In this document: positions 39,653 to 50,237 of the stretch, one piece after another
Layout of the letters: each line of letters opens with the position of its first letter
Numbering within the stretch: the first letter of the stretch is position 1
From: an uncultured Pseudomonadota bacterium
Lineage (GTDB): Bacteria; Pseudomonadota; Alphaproteobacteria; UBA9219
Direction: 5' to 3'
Assembly: GCA_903869345.1 (NCBI GenBank)
Contig: CAIPYM010000009.1
Coordinates: 1 to 53,674, forward strand
DNA: 53,674 bases
Position numbers and translations under genes: made by a program
Notes under the pieces: model-generated
Seen by the model: only the letters and a program-made list of their open reading frames with translations
Databases searched by the model: none
Told to the model about the DNA's origin: nothing

Positions 39653-40159
39653 AGGGGAGACAAGGAGAGCAATGTAATTTGACAACATTTTACGCGCAAT
39701 CGAGGCAACAACCTCCATCGCTTGCTCACGCGCGTATCCGGCATGGACAAACGCATCAACATCCGAATCGCTCGCCCGTCCGCCTTTCGTGATCAACACC
39801 TTCGTGAAATGATGCAACGCTTCAAGTTTCGCAATCTTGAGCGGCTGGTCGGCGATAACGTCTCGAAGAGTTGCCATATCCAGGCCCGATTCATCGGCGA
39901 TTTTGGAATGTGTGGCAATGCAATAACGGCATCCATTGAGTTTGTTCGTCGTGATTTGCACGATGTGTTGTTCGAGCGGTGACAGGGTTCCCTGCGCAAT
40001 CTCGGACGATAACCCCATATAGGCCTTCAGGGTGCTCGGCGACCCCGCCATCATTCTGATGATGTTGGGCAGAAAACCATATTTATTCTGGAAAGATTCC
40101 AGAATAGCCCGTGATTCTTCCGGAGCGGTGTCCACAGAATGGAGGATAAAAGCTGTCAC
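39608..40159 (-). CDS. Carboxymuconolactone decarboxylase / AhpD-like peroxidase-related protein
   Basis: FQNKYGFLPNIIRMMAGSPSTLKAYMGL...LSPLEQHIVQITTNKLNGCRYCIATHSKIA (CxxC...H); GTG start at 40159. Confidence 0.85.
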   Translation of the reverse strand: MTAFILHSVDTAPEESRAILESFQNKYGFLPNIIRMMAGSPSTLKAYMGLSSEIAQGTLSPLEQHIVQITTNKLNGCRYCIATHSKIADESGLDMATLRDVIADQPLKIAKLEALHHFTKVLITKGGRASDSDVDAFVHAGYAREQAMEVVASIARKMLSNYIALLVSPPVDEVLNPYVVDVG

Positions 40160-40170
40160 GATCCGGCCTT

Positions 40171-40387
40171 CCTTTTTGAGCGTCACTCCGAATCCAGGGA
40201 CGGAAAAGAGCTGAAACCCCCACTTTCGCCGAGGTGACGGCCCGAGAAGAGGGGACGGGGCAAAGCCAACTCCGTCCTCTGTTCTTTGATCCCCGTCTTC
40301 TGCCCTCGAGCGTTTACCGCGAGTAGTATTCGACGACGAGGTTCGGTTCCATCTGCACGGGGTAGGGCACGTCCGCGAGCCCAGGGG
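40171..40387. repeat. Direct repeat copy B (includes the functional 3' end of rpsD)
   Basis: See 39313-39540; lacks 11 nt at the class 2 palindrome. Confidence 0.92.
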
Positions 40388-40928
40388 CACGGACAAACGT
40401 TCCCTTCAAGGCTGCAACGTCCACCTTCAGGTAATCCGGAACATCGCGCTCGGTCAGCTGGCACGCCGCGAGAACCGACGCGAATTGCTTGGCCTTGCCA
40501 CGCACTTCGATTTCGTCTTCATCGCGCACCTGGTACGAGGGGATGGTGACGCGCTTGCCGTTCACCAGGATATGCCCGTGGCTCACGATCTGGCGGGATT
40601 CAAACACCGTTGCCGCAAACTTAAGCCGGTAAACGACGGCGTCCAGACGACGCTCCAGCAGCTGAATCAGGTTCTCGCCGTTGTCGCCACGCCGCCGCAC
40701 GGCTTCTTCGTAGTAGCGGTGAAACTGCCGCTCGCCGATGTTGCCGTAGTAAAAACGCAGGCGCTGCTTGGCCATCAGCTGCGTGCCGAAGTCCGAGGGC
40801 TTGGTTCGCCGCTGGCCATGTTGACCAGGACGGTAATCGCGTTTGTTCAAAGGGCTTTTGGCCCGGCCCCACAAGTTGACTCCGAGCCGACGGTCAATCT
40901 TATGTTTGGCCTCTAGACGTTTGGTCAT
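40314..40928 (-). CDS. rpsD: 30S ribosomal protein S4
   Basis: [39 protein letters not shown]...[17 protein letters not shown]. Confidence 0.97.
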   Translation of the reverse strand: MTKRLEAKHKIDRRLGVNLWGRAKSPLNKRDYRPGQHGQRRTKPSDFGTQLMAKQRLRFYYGNIGERQFHRYYEEAVRRRGDNGENLIQLLERRLDAVVYRLKFAATVFESRQIVSHGHILVNGKRVTIPSYQVRDEDEIEVRGKAKQFASVLAACQLTERDVPDYLKVDVAALKGTFVRAPGLADVPYPVQMEPNLVVEYYSR

Positions 40929-41119
40929 GCGAGGTTCCTTTCTTCTTGCTGTTGTCCCGATTCTTCCTGCCCCGCCCAAGCGGGAGGCGCACCGTTGGCT
41001 TTTGCACAAGGCAAAACCCCCGGCGACATCCTCGGGAAAGGCGGACTTATACGCACGTCAGGAGGACTTGTCAAAAATTTTCCCATCCTCCTGCGGGGGG
41101 GCGGCTCAGCCTGTCGGCC

Positions 41120-42433
41120 TTAATACCGGTACCCCTCGCCTTTGTAGGGACCTTCGGGGGAAACGCCGAGGTAGGCGGCTTGTTGAGGGGTCAGCGTTGT
41201 GAGGTGAACGCCGAGCTTTCCAAGATGCAGCCGCGCCACTTTTTCGTCCAGGTGCTTGGGCAGCGTGTAGACCTTGCGCTCGTAAGTGCCGGGGTTCGTC
41301 CACAGCTCCATCTGCGCAAGGACCTGGTTTGTGAACGACGCGCTCATGACGAAACTCGGGTGCCCCATTGCGCATCCCAGATTCACGAGCCGCCCCTTGG
41401 CCAGGACAATCAGCCGCTTGCCGTCCGGGAACACAACCTCGTCCACCTGGGGCTTGACCTCGTCCCAAACGTAATTTTGCAGCGCGTTGATCTGAATCTC
41501 GGAATCGAAGTGCCCGATGTTGCAGACAATCGCGCGGTTTTTCATGACCCGCATGTGCTCCAGCGTGATGACGTCCACGTTGCCCGTCGCGGTTACAAAC
41601 ACGTCGCCCAGCGGCGCGGCCTCGTCCATCGTCACAACGGCATAGCCTTCCATCGCGGCTTGCAGGGCGTTGATGGGATCCACCTCGGTGACAAGCACGC
41701 GCGCCCCGGCGCTGCGTAGGCTCATCGCGGAACCTTTTCCAACGTCCCCGTACCCGCAGACCACGGCTACCTTGCCCGCGAACATGATGTCCGTTGCGCG
41801 GCGAATGCCGTCCACAAGGCTCTCACGGCACCCGTAAAGGTTGTCGAACTTGGACTTTGTCACACTGTCGTTCACGTTGAACGCGGGCACACGCAACGTC
41901 CCGGCCTTCATGCGTTCATGCAAACGGTGAACGCCCGTCGTCGTTTCTTCGGACACGCCGCGCACGTCGTTCAGGAGATCCGGGTGCTTGTCGTGCAGAT
42001 GGTTCGTAAGGTCCCCACCGTCATCGAGCAGCATGTTGGGCCGCCACCCGTTGGGACCTGAGAGCGTCTTTTCAATGCACGCGAGGTATTCGTCTTCCGT
42101 CATGCCCTTCCAAGCAAACACGGGGATACCCGCTGCGGCCATGGCCGCCGCTGCGTGGTCTTGCGTCGAAAAGACGTTGCACGACGACCAGCGCACCGTT
42201 GCGCCCAGGGCCAGCAGCGTTTCCATCAGAACCGCCGTCTGAATGGTCATGTGGAGACAGCCGGTGATGCGCGCGCCCGTCAAAGGCTTGGATGTCCCGA
42301 ACTCGGCCCGAAGGGCCATGAGCCCCGGCATTTCGGCCTCGGCCAGTGTGATCTCTTTCCGGCCCCACGCGGCGAGCGAAAGGTCAGCAACCTGAAAATC
42401 ATGGGCAATCGTCGTTTCGGATGGCTTTGTCAT
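41120..42433 (-). CDS. ahcY: Adenosylhomocysteinase
   Basis: [58 protein letters not shown]-terminal PYKGEGYRY. Confidence 0.97.
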   Translation of the reverse strand: MTKPSETTIAHDFQVADLSLAAWGRKEITLAEAEMPGLMALRAEFGTSKPLTGARITGCLHMTIQTAVLMETLLALGATVRWSSCNVFSTQDHAAAAMAAAGIPVFAWKGMTEDEYLACIEKTLSGPNGWRPNMLLDDGGDLTNHLHDKHPDLLNDVRGVSEETTTGVHRLHERMKAGTLRVPAFNVNDSVTKSKFDNLYGCRESLVDGIRRATDIMFAGKVAVVCGYGDVGKGSAMSLRSAGARVLVTEVDPINALQAAMEGYAVVTMDEAAPLGDVFVTATGNVDVITLEHMRVMKNRAIVCNIGHFDSEIQINALQNYVWDEVKPQVDEVVFPDGKRLIVLAKGRLVNLGCAMGHPSFVMSASFTNQVLAQMELWTNPGTYERKVYTLPKHLDEKVARLHLGKLGVHLTTLTPQQAAYLGVSPEGPYKGEGYRY

Positions 42434-42567
42434 GACACTTCTCCTGTCCGTTCCTTGGGCCAAAGCGGGGCACCCTAACAGGACGATCACGATTCCCCAA
42501 GTCCCGGTTTTGGGGCGTCTTCCTCCGCCTGTCTCTCGCGGGCGGTTTTTGGTAGCTTCCCCTTCTG

Positions 42568-43932
42568 ATGAGCGATCTTTTGTCCCCCGAGGCGCCTCTT
42601 GCCGGGCCCGATGACGGCGTGCGCGCGGGAGCGGCTCCGGCGTGGGCTCCCCTGGCCGATCGGCTCCGGCCGCGAAGCCTTGCGGAGGTTGTGGGGCAAG
42701 ACCACCTGCTCGGGGCTCGGGGACCGCTCGGGCCTGGGGCGCGGGCTGCACGACGGCTGTCGTCCATGATCCTCTGGGGGCCGCCGGGGTGCGGCAAGAC
42801 GACCCTCGCACGGCTTTTGGCCGATGAGACGTCCCTGGCGTTTGAGGCTGTGGCGGCCGTGGCCTCGGGCGTGGCCGATTTGCGCCGCGCGTTCGAGGCT
42901 GCCGCTGCGCGTCGCGCCGAGGGGCACGGCACGCTGCTTTTTGTGGACGAGGTCCACCGCTTTAACCGGGCTCAACAAGATGTGCTTCTTCCCTATGTGG
43001 AGGATGGGACGGTGACGCTTGTGGGCGCGACAACGGAAAACCCGTCGTTTGCGCTGAACGGGGCCTTGCTGTCGCGGTGCCGAGTCCTGGTGCTGCGGCG
43101 TCTGGACGAGGCGGCGCTTGAAACCCTTTTGGCGCGGGCGGAAACGACCGAGAACGCAGGGCGGCCTCTGCCGCTGACCGCCGAAGCGCGAACGGCGCTC
43201 GGGGCGATGGCGGACGGGGACGGGCGGGCGCTCTTGGGGCTGGTGGAGTCCGTCTTGGCCGGGCATGCCCCCGATGCTCCGCTCCTGGACCCCGCTGCGT
43301 TGGCCGAGATCGCGCAGCGCCGTGCGCCTCTGTACGATCGTGCGGCCGAGGGGCATTACAACCTCATCAGTGCACTCCACAAGGCGCTGCGGGGCTCCGA
43401 TCCCGATGCGGCGCTTTATTGGTTTGCGCGGATGCTGGAGGGCGGCGAGGACCCTCGGTTCATCGCCCGTCGTTTGGCACGGTGCGCGAGCGAAGACATC
43501 GGCCTGGCGGACCCTCAAGCCCTGGTCGTCACTCTGGCGGCGTGGAAAGCCTACGAGCGCCTTGGCAGTCCGGAAGGGGATCTCGCGCTGGCCCAAGCGG
43601 TGATTTACCTGGCGACCGCCCCGAAATCGAACGCGGCTTACGTGGCGCTGAAGCAGGCGAAAGAGGCCGCGCGGAACGGTGGGTCGCTCATGCCGCCCAA
43701 GCACATCCTGAACGCCCCCACGCGGCTCATGAAGACAGAGGGTTACGGTAAGGGGTATATCTATGACCACGACACGCCCGAAGCGTTTTCGGGCCAAGAT
43801 TACTTTCCCGAATCGCTGGGGCGGCAAACGTTTTACCGGCCCGTAGCGCGGGGCTTTGAGCGCGACATCACCAAACGTCTGGAGTACTGGGCCGCGCTGC
43901 GCGACCGGAAACGCAAGGAGGAGTCCTCATGA
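42568..43932 (+). CDS. rarA: Replication-associated recombination protein A (RarA/MgsA AAA ATPase)
   Basis: [50 protein letters not shown]. Confidence 0.95.
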   Translation: MSDLLSPEAPLAGPDDGVRAGAAPAWAPLADRLRPRSLAEVVGQDHLLGARGPLGPGARAARRLSSMILWGPPGCGKTTLARLLADETSLAFEAVAAVASGVADLRRAFEAAAARRAEGHGTLLFVDEVHRFNRAQQDVLLPYVEDGTVTLVGATTENPSFALNGALLSRCRVLVLRRLDEAALETLLARAETTENAGRPLPLTAEARTALGAMADGDGRALLGLVESVLAGHAPDAPLLDPAALAEIAQRRAPLYDRAAEGHYNLISALHKALRGSDPDAALYWFARMLEGGEDPRFIARRLARCASEDIGLADPQALVVTLAAWKAYERLGSPEGDLALAQAVIYLATAPKSNAAYVALKQAKEAARNGGSLMPPKHILNAPTRLMKTEGYGKGYIYDHDTPEAFSGQDYFPESLGRQTFYRPVARGFERDITKRLEYWAALRDRKRKEESS

Positions 43933-46025
43933 TCACGCTCAAACGGCTTGTGCGTCGCGGGTTGATGATTCTCGTGAGTGTGATTCTTCTGGGGACGTTG
44001 ATCGGTGCGGCGGGCCTGTGGTGGGGGACGCAGACCCTCAATACGCCCGAGGGCCGCGCACGCCTGACGGAGGGTTTGAGCCACGCCCTGGGCCGAACGG
44101 TTGCCCTCAACGGGCCGCTCAGCCTCGGGATTTCGTGGTCCGGGGGGCTGCACCTGTCGCTCCGCCGGGTCAGCGTTGCGAACCCTGCGTGGGCCAAGAC
44201 TCCTTTTTTGGTCGAGGCGGAACGGCTGGATCTGGGCTTGAAGCTTGCGCCGCTGCTTGCGCAACGGATCGTGATTTCCTCCCTGACCCTTGTGGATGTG
44301 ACGGCCAACCTTGAGGTGGGTCCGGCAGGGCAAAAAGCGTGGGCTTTGGGCCCCGATTTGGTGCCCTCGGCGGTTCCTTCGGCGGAACGTGCACCCCCGG
44401 CCACGGAGGTGAACGCGACCAAGGCCAGACCGATGGTCCTCCCGATTCTCGAAAAGGCGTTCGTGACCAACATGCGGATCACGTGGCGGAACCAGGGGGC
44501 CGCGCCGATGACGGTGACTCTGCAAAACGCTGAACTGGCGATGACCTCCACGCGGACGGCGCTGCACCTCGCGGCGACGATTCAGGGCACGCCGGTGACC
44601 TTCACCCTGAACGGCGGTCCCCTGGAGCCGCTTGTGACGGATGGGCGCGACACATCGTTTTCGGGGAGTCTGACGTACGCGAACGTTGTGCTGGAGGGTG
44701 TGGGGGATGTGAATCCGCAAGCCAAGACCGTGGACGTGACAAGCCTGAACCTGACGGCGGGGGATTCGTCCGTGCGAGGGCAAGGAAAGCTGGCGTGGAG
44801 CGGGGCAAAGCCGCATCTGACGGCCACGCTGGAATCGCCGCTTTTGAACCCGGCGGATTTTGAGGGGCTGTTGGCTTCGGGGACGATCGAGTCTTCTTCC
44901 TCCCCCACGTCGTCGGCGACACCCGCCTCCACCGCGCGTCTCCTGAGCGACCGCCCGTTGAACGAGACGGGGCTCAAGGCGCTGGACGCCGAGGTTCGGA
45001 TTCAGGTCGGGACGCTCACGGTTGGCGTCATCACGGTGCAGGATGTTGTGGCAGAAACCAGCTTGGAGAACGGGCGACTGTTTGTCTCGCCCCTCACGAT
45101 GAAGGCGGGGGGAGGAACCGTCGAGGGCCAGCTGAAATTAGAGGCGGACACGCTGCCCGCACGCCTTGCGCTTTTGATCACGGGCCGCCACGTGGATCTC
45201 AGCCAAGCCGCCTCGGGCCTCGGAGGGGCCGAGCGTGTGTTGAGGGGTTCAACGGATCTGGATGTGGACCTCGTGGCGATCGGAGCGAGCCCCCATGCGC
45301 TGGCTTCTTCCGCGACCGGGCGCGTCAACGTTGCCCTGCTGGGGGAGGGAGGGGGCGTAACCCTGCCCGCTTTCTCGGGGGTGGCGGGGATCGCGTCCTC
45401 GCTTCTGGGGCAAGGAATCCCCGACATGCTTCAGACGCCCCTTGCGTGCATGGCCGGGCGGCTGGTTATGAACAAGGGCCAGGCCATGATTCAGGGTTTC
45501 ATCGGCGATTCACCCCTCGCAACGGTGATGGGTCAAGGGGGCGCAAACCTGGGGACCGAAACGCTGGATGTGATTCTTTGGACGCGCCTGAAGAGCCAAA
45601 TGGCCGCGGCCCTGGCACCGACGCTGCAAATCCAGGGGCCGATCACCCGTCCCCAGGTGAGCGTGGATCAAGCTGGCGTGATGGGGAGCGTCCAGGGCAT
45701 CGCGGAAAACCTCCTTGGTAAAAGCCTGAATCTCTCGGCGGTGGGCGTCACCCCTCCCGTCAATCGGGTGCCTGTTATCGGGCCCTCGGAAGGGGGGCGG
45801 AACGCCTGCGTTGAAGCAATTGTGCACGGCGGCGCTTCCAAGACGGCCGGGGCCTCGCGGGACAATCAGGTGTTGGTGCCAAGCTCTTTCGGCGGGGATC
45901 TGGGCCGCAAGGTGATGAGCCCCTTGAAAAAATTTGGGCACGACGCCCTGCAGGGGCTCGGCGGCGGGCAAGGGCTCGGGGATCTTCAGAAGGGACTGGG
46001 CAAGCTGCTCGGGGGCGGATCGTAA
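43929..46025 (+). CDS. AsmA family protein
   Basis: N-terminal TM, LTEGLSHALGRTVALNGPLSLGISWSGGLHLSLRRVSVANPAWAKTPFLVEAERLDLGLKLAPLL. Confidence 0.88.
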   Translation: MITLKRLVRRGLMILVSVILLGTLIGAAGLWWGTQTLNTPEGRARLTEGLSHALGRTVALNGPLSLGISWSGGLHLSLRRVSVANPAWAKTPFLVEAERLDLGLKLAPLLAQRIVISSLTLVDVTANLEVGPAGQKAWALGPDLVPSAVPSAERAPPATEVNATKARPMVLPILEKAFVTNMRITWRNQGAAPMTVTLQNAELAMTSTRTALHLAATIQGTPVTFTLNGGPLEPLVTDGRDTSFSGSLTYANVVLEGVGDVNPQAKTVDVTSLNLTAGDSSVRGQGKLAWSGAKPHLTATLESPLLNPADFEGLLASGTIESSSSPTSSATPASTARLLSDRPLNETGLKALDAEVRIQVGTLTVGVITVQDVVAETSLENGRLFVSPLTMKAGGGTVEGQLKLEADTLPARLALLITGRHVDLSQAASGLGGAERVLRGSTDLDVDLVAIGASPHALASSATGRVNVALLGEGGGVTLPAFSGVAGIASSLLGQGIPDMLQTPLACMAGRLVMNKGQAMIQGFIGDSPLATVMGQGGANLGTETLDVILWTRLKSQMAAALAPTLQIQGPITRPQVSVDQAGVMGSVQGIAENLLGKSLNLSAVGVTPPVNRVPVIGPSEGGRNACVEAIVHGGASKTAGASRDNQVLVPSSFGGDLGRKVMSPLKKFGHDALQGLGGGQGLGDLQKGLGKLLGGGS

Positions 46026-46027
46026 AC

Positions 46028-46783
46028 GTGGCTACCTGTTACGTCGCTGTGCAGGAGCCTTCCGGCGCGTTTTCCGTGCGGTGGGAAGGGGGGGGCCCCC
46101 TGGCAACCCCGGCGGGGCGGGGGGTGGTGACGCTCCCCACGCGGGCCCTGGCCGAAGCGGTGGCCGAGGCGCTGCGCCCGCCTGAAAGCCCCCTCGGGGC
46201 ACGGTGGATCCAGCGGGCGAGGGCGGGACTGCCGCTTCCTCCTCCCGTGCCGCCCCTTTTGCCGCTCGTGTTCACGGCGCTGGACATGTCGCCTGAAGCT
46301 CGCGCGAAAAAGGCGCATCGGCTCGTTCACGGTCTTCTGGCAGGGGGGGACGTGGTGTGTTACCGCGCCCCCAGGCCCGAGGACCTGGCGCGACGGCAGG
46401 CGGTGCTGTGTGACTCGCTTCTCGAATGGTGTGCCAACGCACTGGGATCGCGCCTGAATGCGACGGAAGGTGTCATGCCGAGGGCACAACCCCCCGAGGC
46501 CTTGGACGCACTAGGGCGCGTTATAGGGGCTTATGACGCCTTTCGGTTTGTTGCCCTGGCCGACGTAGCCGAGGCCACGGGGTCCTTGGTTCTTGCTGTT
46601 GCTCTTTCGGAATGTTTTAGGGACGTGGACGGTGTGATGGAGGTTGCGACGCTGGAGGACGCCGACCGCGCCCTCGGGGTGGGCGAAGACCCCTTTTTGG
46701 CGGCTCGCCGCGCCTCCTTGCGCGAGGACATCACCCTGGCTGCAAAATGGTTTGCGCTGCTGACGGAAGAGAGCGCTTCATAG
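46028..46783 (+). CDS. ATP12 family F1-ATPase assembly chaperone
   Basis: PLATPAGRGVVTLPTRALAEAVAEAL, GDVVCYRAPRPEDLARRQAVLCDSLLEW. Confidence 0.82.
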   Translation: MATCYVAVQEPSGAFSVRWEGGGPLATPAGRGVVTLPTRALAEAVAEALRPPESPLGARWIQRARAGLPLPPPVPPLLPLVFTALDMSPEARAKKAHRLVHGLLAGGDVVCYRAPRPEDLARRQAVLCDSLLEWCANALGSRLNATEGVMPRAQPPEALDALGRVIGAYDAFRFVALADVAEATGSLVLAVALSECFRDVDGVMEVATLEDADRALGVGEDPFLAARRASLREDITLAAKWFALLTEESAS

Positions 46784-46921
46784 TCAATCCCGTTAAGATG
46801 CCTCCACCCTTGGTCTTTGCAATCGATTGGTTTTGAACGTGTTCAGCCTCTGGTTCCGTGGGGAGGGAGGGCGTAAAGTGTGGGGCGTTGGGAATCCCGA
46901 GTTCCAGGGAGGGAGGCAGGT

Positions 46922-47314
46922 ATGCACATCACATCAACCGGGGTCCTGAACGTGGCTCTTTGGGTTGGGTTGGTCATCATGGCCAGTCCGGTTCATGCAG
47001 GAACGCTGTCGTTTGTAAACGGACAAGGCGTTTGGACCTCGACGGCCTGCGACATGCCGCAAGGTGTGGGGGGGGCTCCCCAAGACCCCGAAACGCCTGC
47101 TGACGACCTGAACGCGCGGAGCGCCGGGCATGCGCCCTATGTGCGCAGCGTGGAAGACGCCATGAATTGCGTCGCGCAGGAAGCCGAGAACGACGCGCAA
47201 GTCAGCGGCCAGATCATCATTCAGGAAGCGCAGATGCTCATTCAAAAGCTACACGCGGGCACCCTCCCGGCCCCTGCGTACGCTGTCGTCGCGCCAACCC
47301 CTCCGGCCGAGTAG
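46922..47314 (+). CDS. Small putative secreted/periplasmic protein
   Basis: N-terminal hydrophobic signal (VLNVALWVGLVIMASPVHAG), SD GGAGGGAGG. Confidence 0.6.
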   Translation: MHITSTGVLNVALWVGLVIMASPVHAGTLSFVNGQGVWTSTACDMPQGVGGAPQDPETPADDLNARSAGHAPYVRSVEDAMNCVAQEAENDAQVSGQIIIQEAQMLIQKLHAGTLPAPAYAVVAPTPPAE

Positions 47315-47324
47315 GAGCTTCGTT

Positions 47325-48971
47325 TTGCGTGTCGCGGTGGCGCAACTGAACCCCACGGTCGGCGCGCTGGTCTCCAACCGGGAAGCGGTCCTGAAGGCTT
47401 GGAACACGGCCAAGGATGCGGGTGCGGACGTGGTGGTGGTGCCCGAGTTGGTGCTGAGCGGCTACCCGCCCGAAGATTTGGTCCTCAAGCCCGCCTTTCA
47501 AGACGCCGTGCGGGGGAGCCTGCACACGCTGGCCAAAAAGACGGCCCGAGGGCCCGCGCTGATCGTGGGGGCCCCGTGGCGGGATGACGCCTCGAAAGCG
47601 CTCTGGAATGCGGCCCTTTTGCTGGAAGGCGGGACCGTACGGGCGGTTTACGGCAAGCGCCTTTTGCCGACGTACGGCCCGTTTGATGAAAAGCGCGTGT
47701 ACACACCGGGGCCCTCACCCCATCCCTTCACGCTTCAAAGCGGCGAAAAAGTGGGGGTCATGATTTGCGAGGATATGTGGACGCCCGAGGTCGCGACGGC
47801 CCTCAAAGCCGAGGGCGCCAGTGTTCTGATGGCCCTGAACGCGAGTCCCTTTGAGGAGGGCAAACCAGCCCTGCGCCTTCGGGTCGCGCGGGCGCGAACG
47901 CGCGAGACCAACTTGCCCTTGGTGTACGTGAACCAAGTGGGTGGGCAAGACGAACTTGTGTTTGACGGGGCCTCGTTCGTGTTGGACGGGGGCGGCACAC
48001 CTGTTGCGCGGCTTGCGGCCTGGGCCGAGGACCTTACTGTTGTGGACATCACCAAGGCGACTCCACCGCAGAGCGACGAGGCGGAACCGCCGGACGACGC
48101 CGACGGCGCGATGTACCAAGCCCTCGTGATCGCCGTGCGGGATTACGCCCGCAAAAATGGCTTTAAACGGACACTCTTGGGACTGTCGGGCGGGGTGGAC
48201 AGTGCGCTCGTCGCGGCGCTGGCCGTGGACGCGTTGGGGCCTGCCGGGGCACGGTTCGTGATGATGCCTTCGCCCTACACGGCCCCCATCAGCCTGGAGG
48301 GTGCAGAAAGTGTCGCTCAGACGCTTGGCGTTGTGTTGGAGACCATGCCGATTGACCCGCTCCACCAGCAGTTCCTGGACACACTGGTGCCGCTCCGCCC
48401 CTTGCCGCGCCGCAGCGGTCTTGTGGAAGAAAACCTGCAAGCGCGAATCCGGGGAACGCTGCTGATGGCGCTTTCCAACGCGGACGGGAGCCTCGTTTTG
48501 GCGACGGGCAACAAGTCCGAGCTGGCGGTTGGGTATTCAACGCTCTACGGCGATTTGTGCGGAGGGTTCGCGCCCCTCAAGGACGTTTACAAAACGCGCG
48601 TTTACCGGCTTGCGCGGTGGCGCAACGCACAGGTGCCGCCGGGGGCCCTTGGTCCGCCGGGACCCGTCATCCCCGACATCATCCTGGAGCGGCCCCCCAG
48701 TGCCGAGCTCCGCCCGCAGCAAACGGATCAGGACACGCTGCCCCCGTACGACACATTGGACGGGATTCTCGAAGGGCTCATTGAGGACGACGTCGACGCG
48801 GGAACCCTGGTGGCGCGGGGGTTCGCGCGCACCCTGGTGGAGGACGTGACGACCAAGCTTTACCGCGCGGAATACAAGCGTCGCCAAGCTCCCCCCGGCC
48901 CCAAGGTTACGCGCCGACACCTGGGCCGCGACCGCCGTTATCCTGTTACGCAGGGCTTTGTCAGTCGGTAA
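47325..48971 (+). CDS. nadE: NAD+ synthetase, glutamine-dependent
   Basis: Nitrilase domain (RVAVAQLNPTVGAL, CEDMWTPE) plus GLSGGVDSALVAALA synthetase domain; TTG start. Confidence 0.95.
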   Translation: MRVAVAQLNPTVGALVSNREAVLKAWNTAKDAGADVVVVPELVLSGYPPEDLVLKPAFQDAVRGSLHTLAKKTARGPALIVGAPWRDDASKALWNAALLLEGGTVRAVYGKRLLPTYGPFDEKRVYTPGPSPHPFTLQSGEKVGVMICEDMWTPEVATALKAEGASVLMALNASPFEEGKPALRLRVARARTRETNLPLVYVNQVGGQDELVFDGASFVLDGGGTPVARLAAWAEDLTVVDITKATPPQSDEAEPPDDADGAMYQALVIAVRDYARKNGFKRTLLGLSGGVDSALVAALAVDALGPAGARFVMMPSPYTAPISLEGAESVAQTLGVVLETMPIDPLHQQFLDTLVPLRPLPRRSGLVEENLQARIRGTLLMALSNADGSLVLATGNKSELAVGYSTLYGDLCGGFAPLKDVYKTRVYRLARWRNAQVPPGALGPPGPVIPDIILERPPSAELRPQQTDQDTLPPYDTLDGILEGLIEDDVDAGTLVARGFARTLVEDVTTKLYRAEYKRRQAPPGPKVTRRHLGRDRRYPVTQGFVSR

Positions 48972-49093
48972 GACCGCAAGGTCTCGGGCCCACACGTCAT
49001 GTCCATCAACGCGCGGCGCACTCCCCTGCCCAAAACGTGTATAACCTTCATGGGAAGCGTCCCCAAAAGGGGGGGCTCAAGGAGTGCGGTGTG

Positions 49094-50110
49094 ATGGACC
49101 TTGCCCTGGTTTTGCTGGTGGTGACCATCGTTGCGGCGCTGGCGTTTGATTTCGTGAATGGCTTTCACGACGCTTCGAACTCGATTGCCACGATTGTTGT
49201 GACCAAGGTGCTGACTCCCCGGCAGGCGGTGCTCTGGGCGGCGAGCTTCAATTTCCTCGCCGTTCTCGTGTTTGACACCGATGTGGCCAAGACCGTCGGC
49301 AGCGGCATGGTGGACCTGAACGCGGTCTCGCCCGGCGTTATCCTGGCCGGGCTTGTGGGGGCCACGGCATGGGGGATTCTGACGTGGTGGCTCAGGTTGC
49401 CCACCAGTTCCTCGCACGCGCTCTTGGGCGGGTACGCAGGTGCGGCGATTGTGCATCATGCGCTGGCGGCAGGCTGGCGCAACGGGCCGGACGTGATCCT
49501 CGCAAGCGGGTGGGGAAAGACTCTGGTGTTTATCGTCGTTGCGCCGCTTTTGGGCCTCGTGCTCGGCGGGGGGCTCATGAAGCTGATGTTGGTCGCGCGG
49601 ACCAAGTGGGCCGGGATATTTTCGGATGTCTGGTTTGGGCGCCTGCAGCTGCTGTCCTCCGCCTTTCTCAGCCTGACTCACGGCGGGAACGACGCTCAAA
49701 AGACGGCGGGGATCATCACGGGTGCGCTTATCGTCTCAGGCCATCTGGACCATTTTGCGATTCCGTGGTGGGTGCTCGTCCTCTCGTACGGCACCATCGC
49801 CTTGGGAACCCTGTGGGGAGGGTGGCGCATTGTCGAGACCCTGGGCCGCCGCCTGACACGCCTGAAACCCATCGGGGGGTTCTGCGCCGAGACGGCGGCG
49901 GCGTCCTCCATTTTGCTGGCCACCCTGCTGACCCTGCCCGTTTCAACCACCCACGTAACGACCGGCGCGGTCCTTGGCACGGGATTCGCCCGCAACCGAC
50001 GGGCCGTTCGGTGGCCCCTTGCGGGGCGGGTGCTGATGGCGTGGATCATTACGCTGCCGGGGGCCGCCCTGCTCGGCGGGGTTGGCCTTGCGCTTGCTGA
50101 GGCCTGGTAG
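49094..50110 (+). CDS. pit: Inorganic phosphate transporter (PiT family)
   Basis: FDFVNGFHDASNSIATIV, RLPTSSSHALLGGYAGA, THGGNDAQKTAGI, PVSTTHVTTGAVLG. Confidence 0.95.
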   Translation: MDLALVLLVVTIVAALAFDFVNGFHDASNSIATIVVTKVLTPRQAVLWAASFNFLAVLVFDTDVAKTVGSGMVDLNAVSPGVILAGLVGATAWGILTWWLRLPTSSSHALLGGYAGAAIVHHALAAGWRNGPDVILASGWGKTLVFIVVAPLLGLVLGGGLMKLMLVARTKWAGIFSDVWFGRLQLLSSAFLSLTHGGNDAQKTAGIITGALIVSGHLDHFAIPWWVLVLSYGTIALGTLWGGWRIVETLGRRLTRLKPIGGFCAETAAASSILLATLLTLPVSTTHVTTGAVLGTGFARNRRAVRWPLAGRVLMAWIITLPGAALLGGVGLALAEAW

Positions 50111-50237
50111 GGCCCAAAGGCCCCCCTGCGCGGAAGCTCACGAATCATCTTGGCGAACCGTCCAAGACACAGTACGCTGTGCTCCTTCGTTTTTGACCCC
50201 CGATGCTTTTGCCTTATGACAACCCTGGAGAATCGTC

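Noticed and set aside
42434-42567. SAH riboswitch upstream of ahcY
   Set aside because: No match to the SAH riboswitch core could be recognised in the 134-nt leader
42487-43827. 446-aa minus-strand ORF opposite rarA
   Set aside because: Antisense to rarA with Walker motifs
1688-48971. NAD-related system (NrtR-like, nadK, nadE)
   Set aside because: nadE is 44 kb away with unrelated genes between; no shared operator was identified
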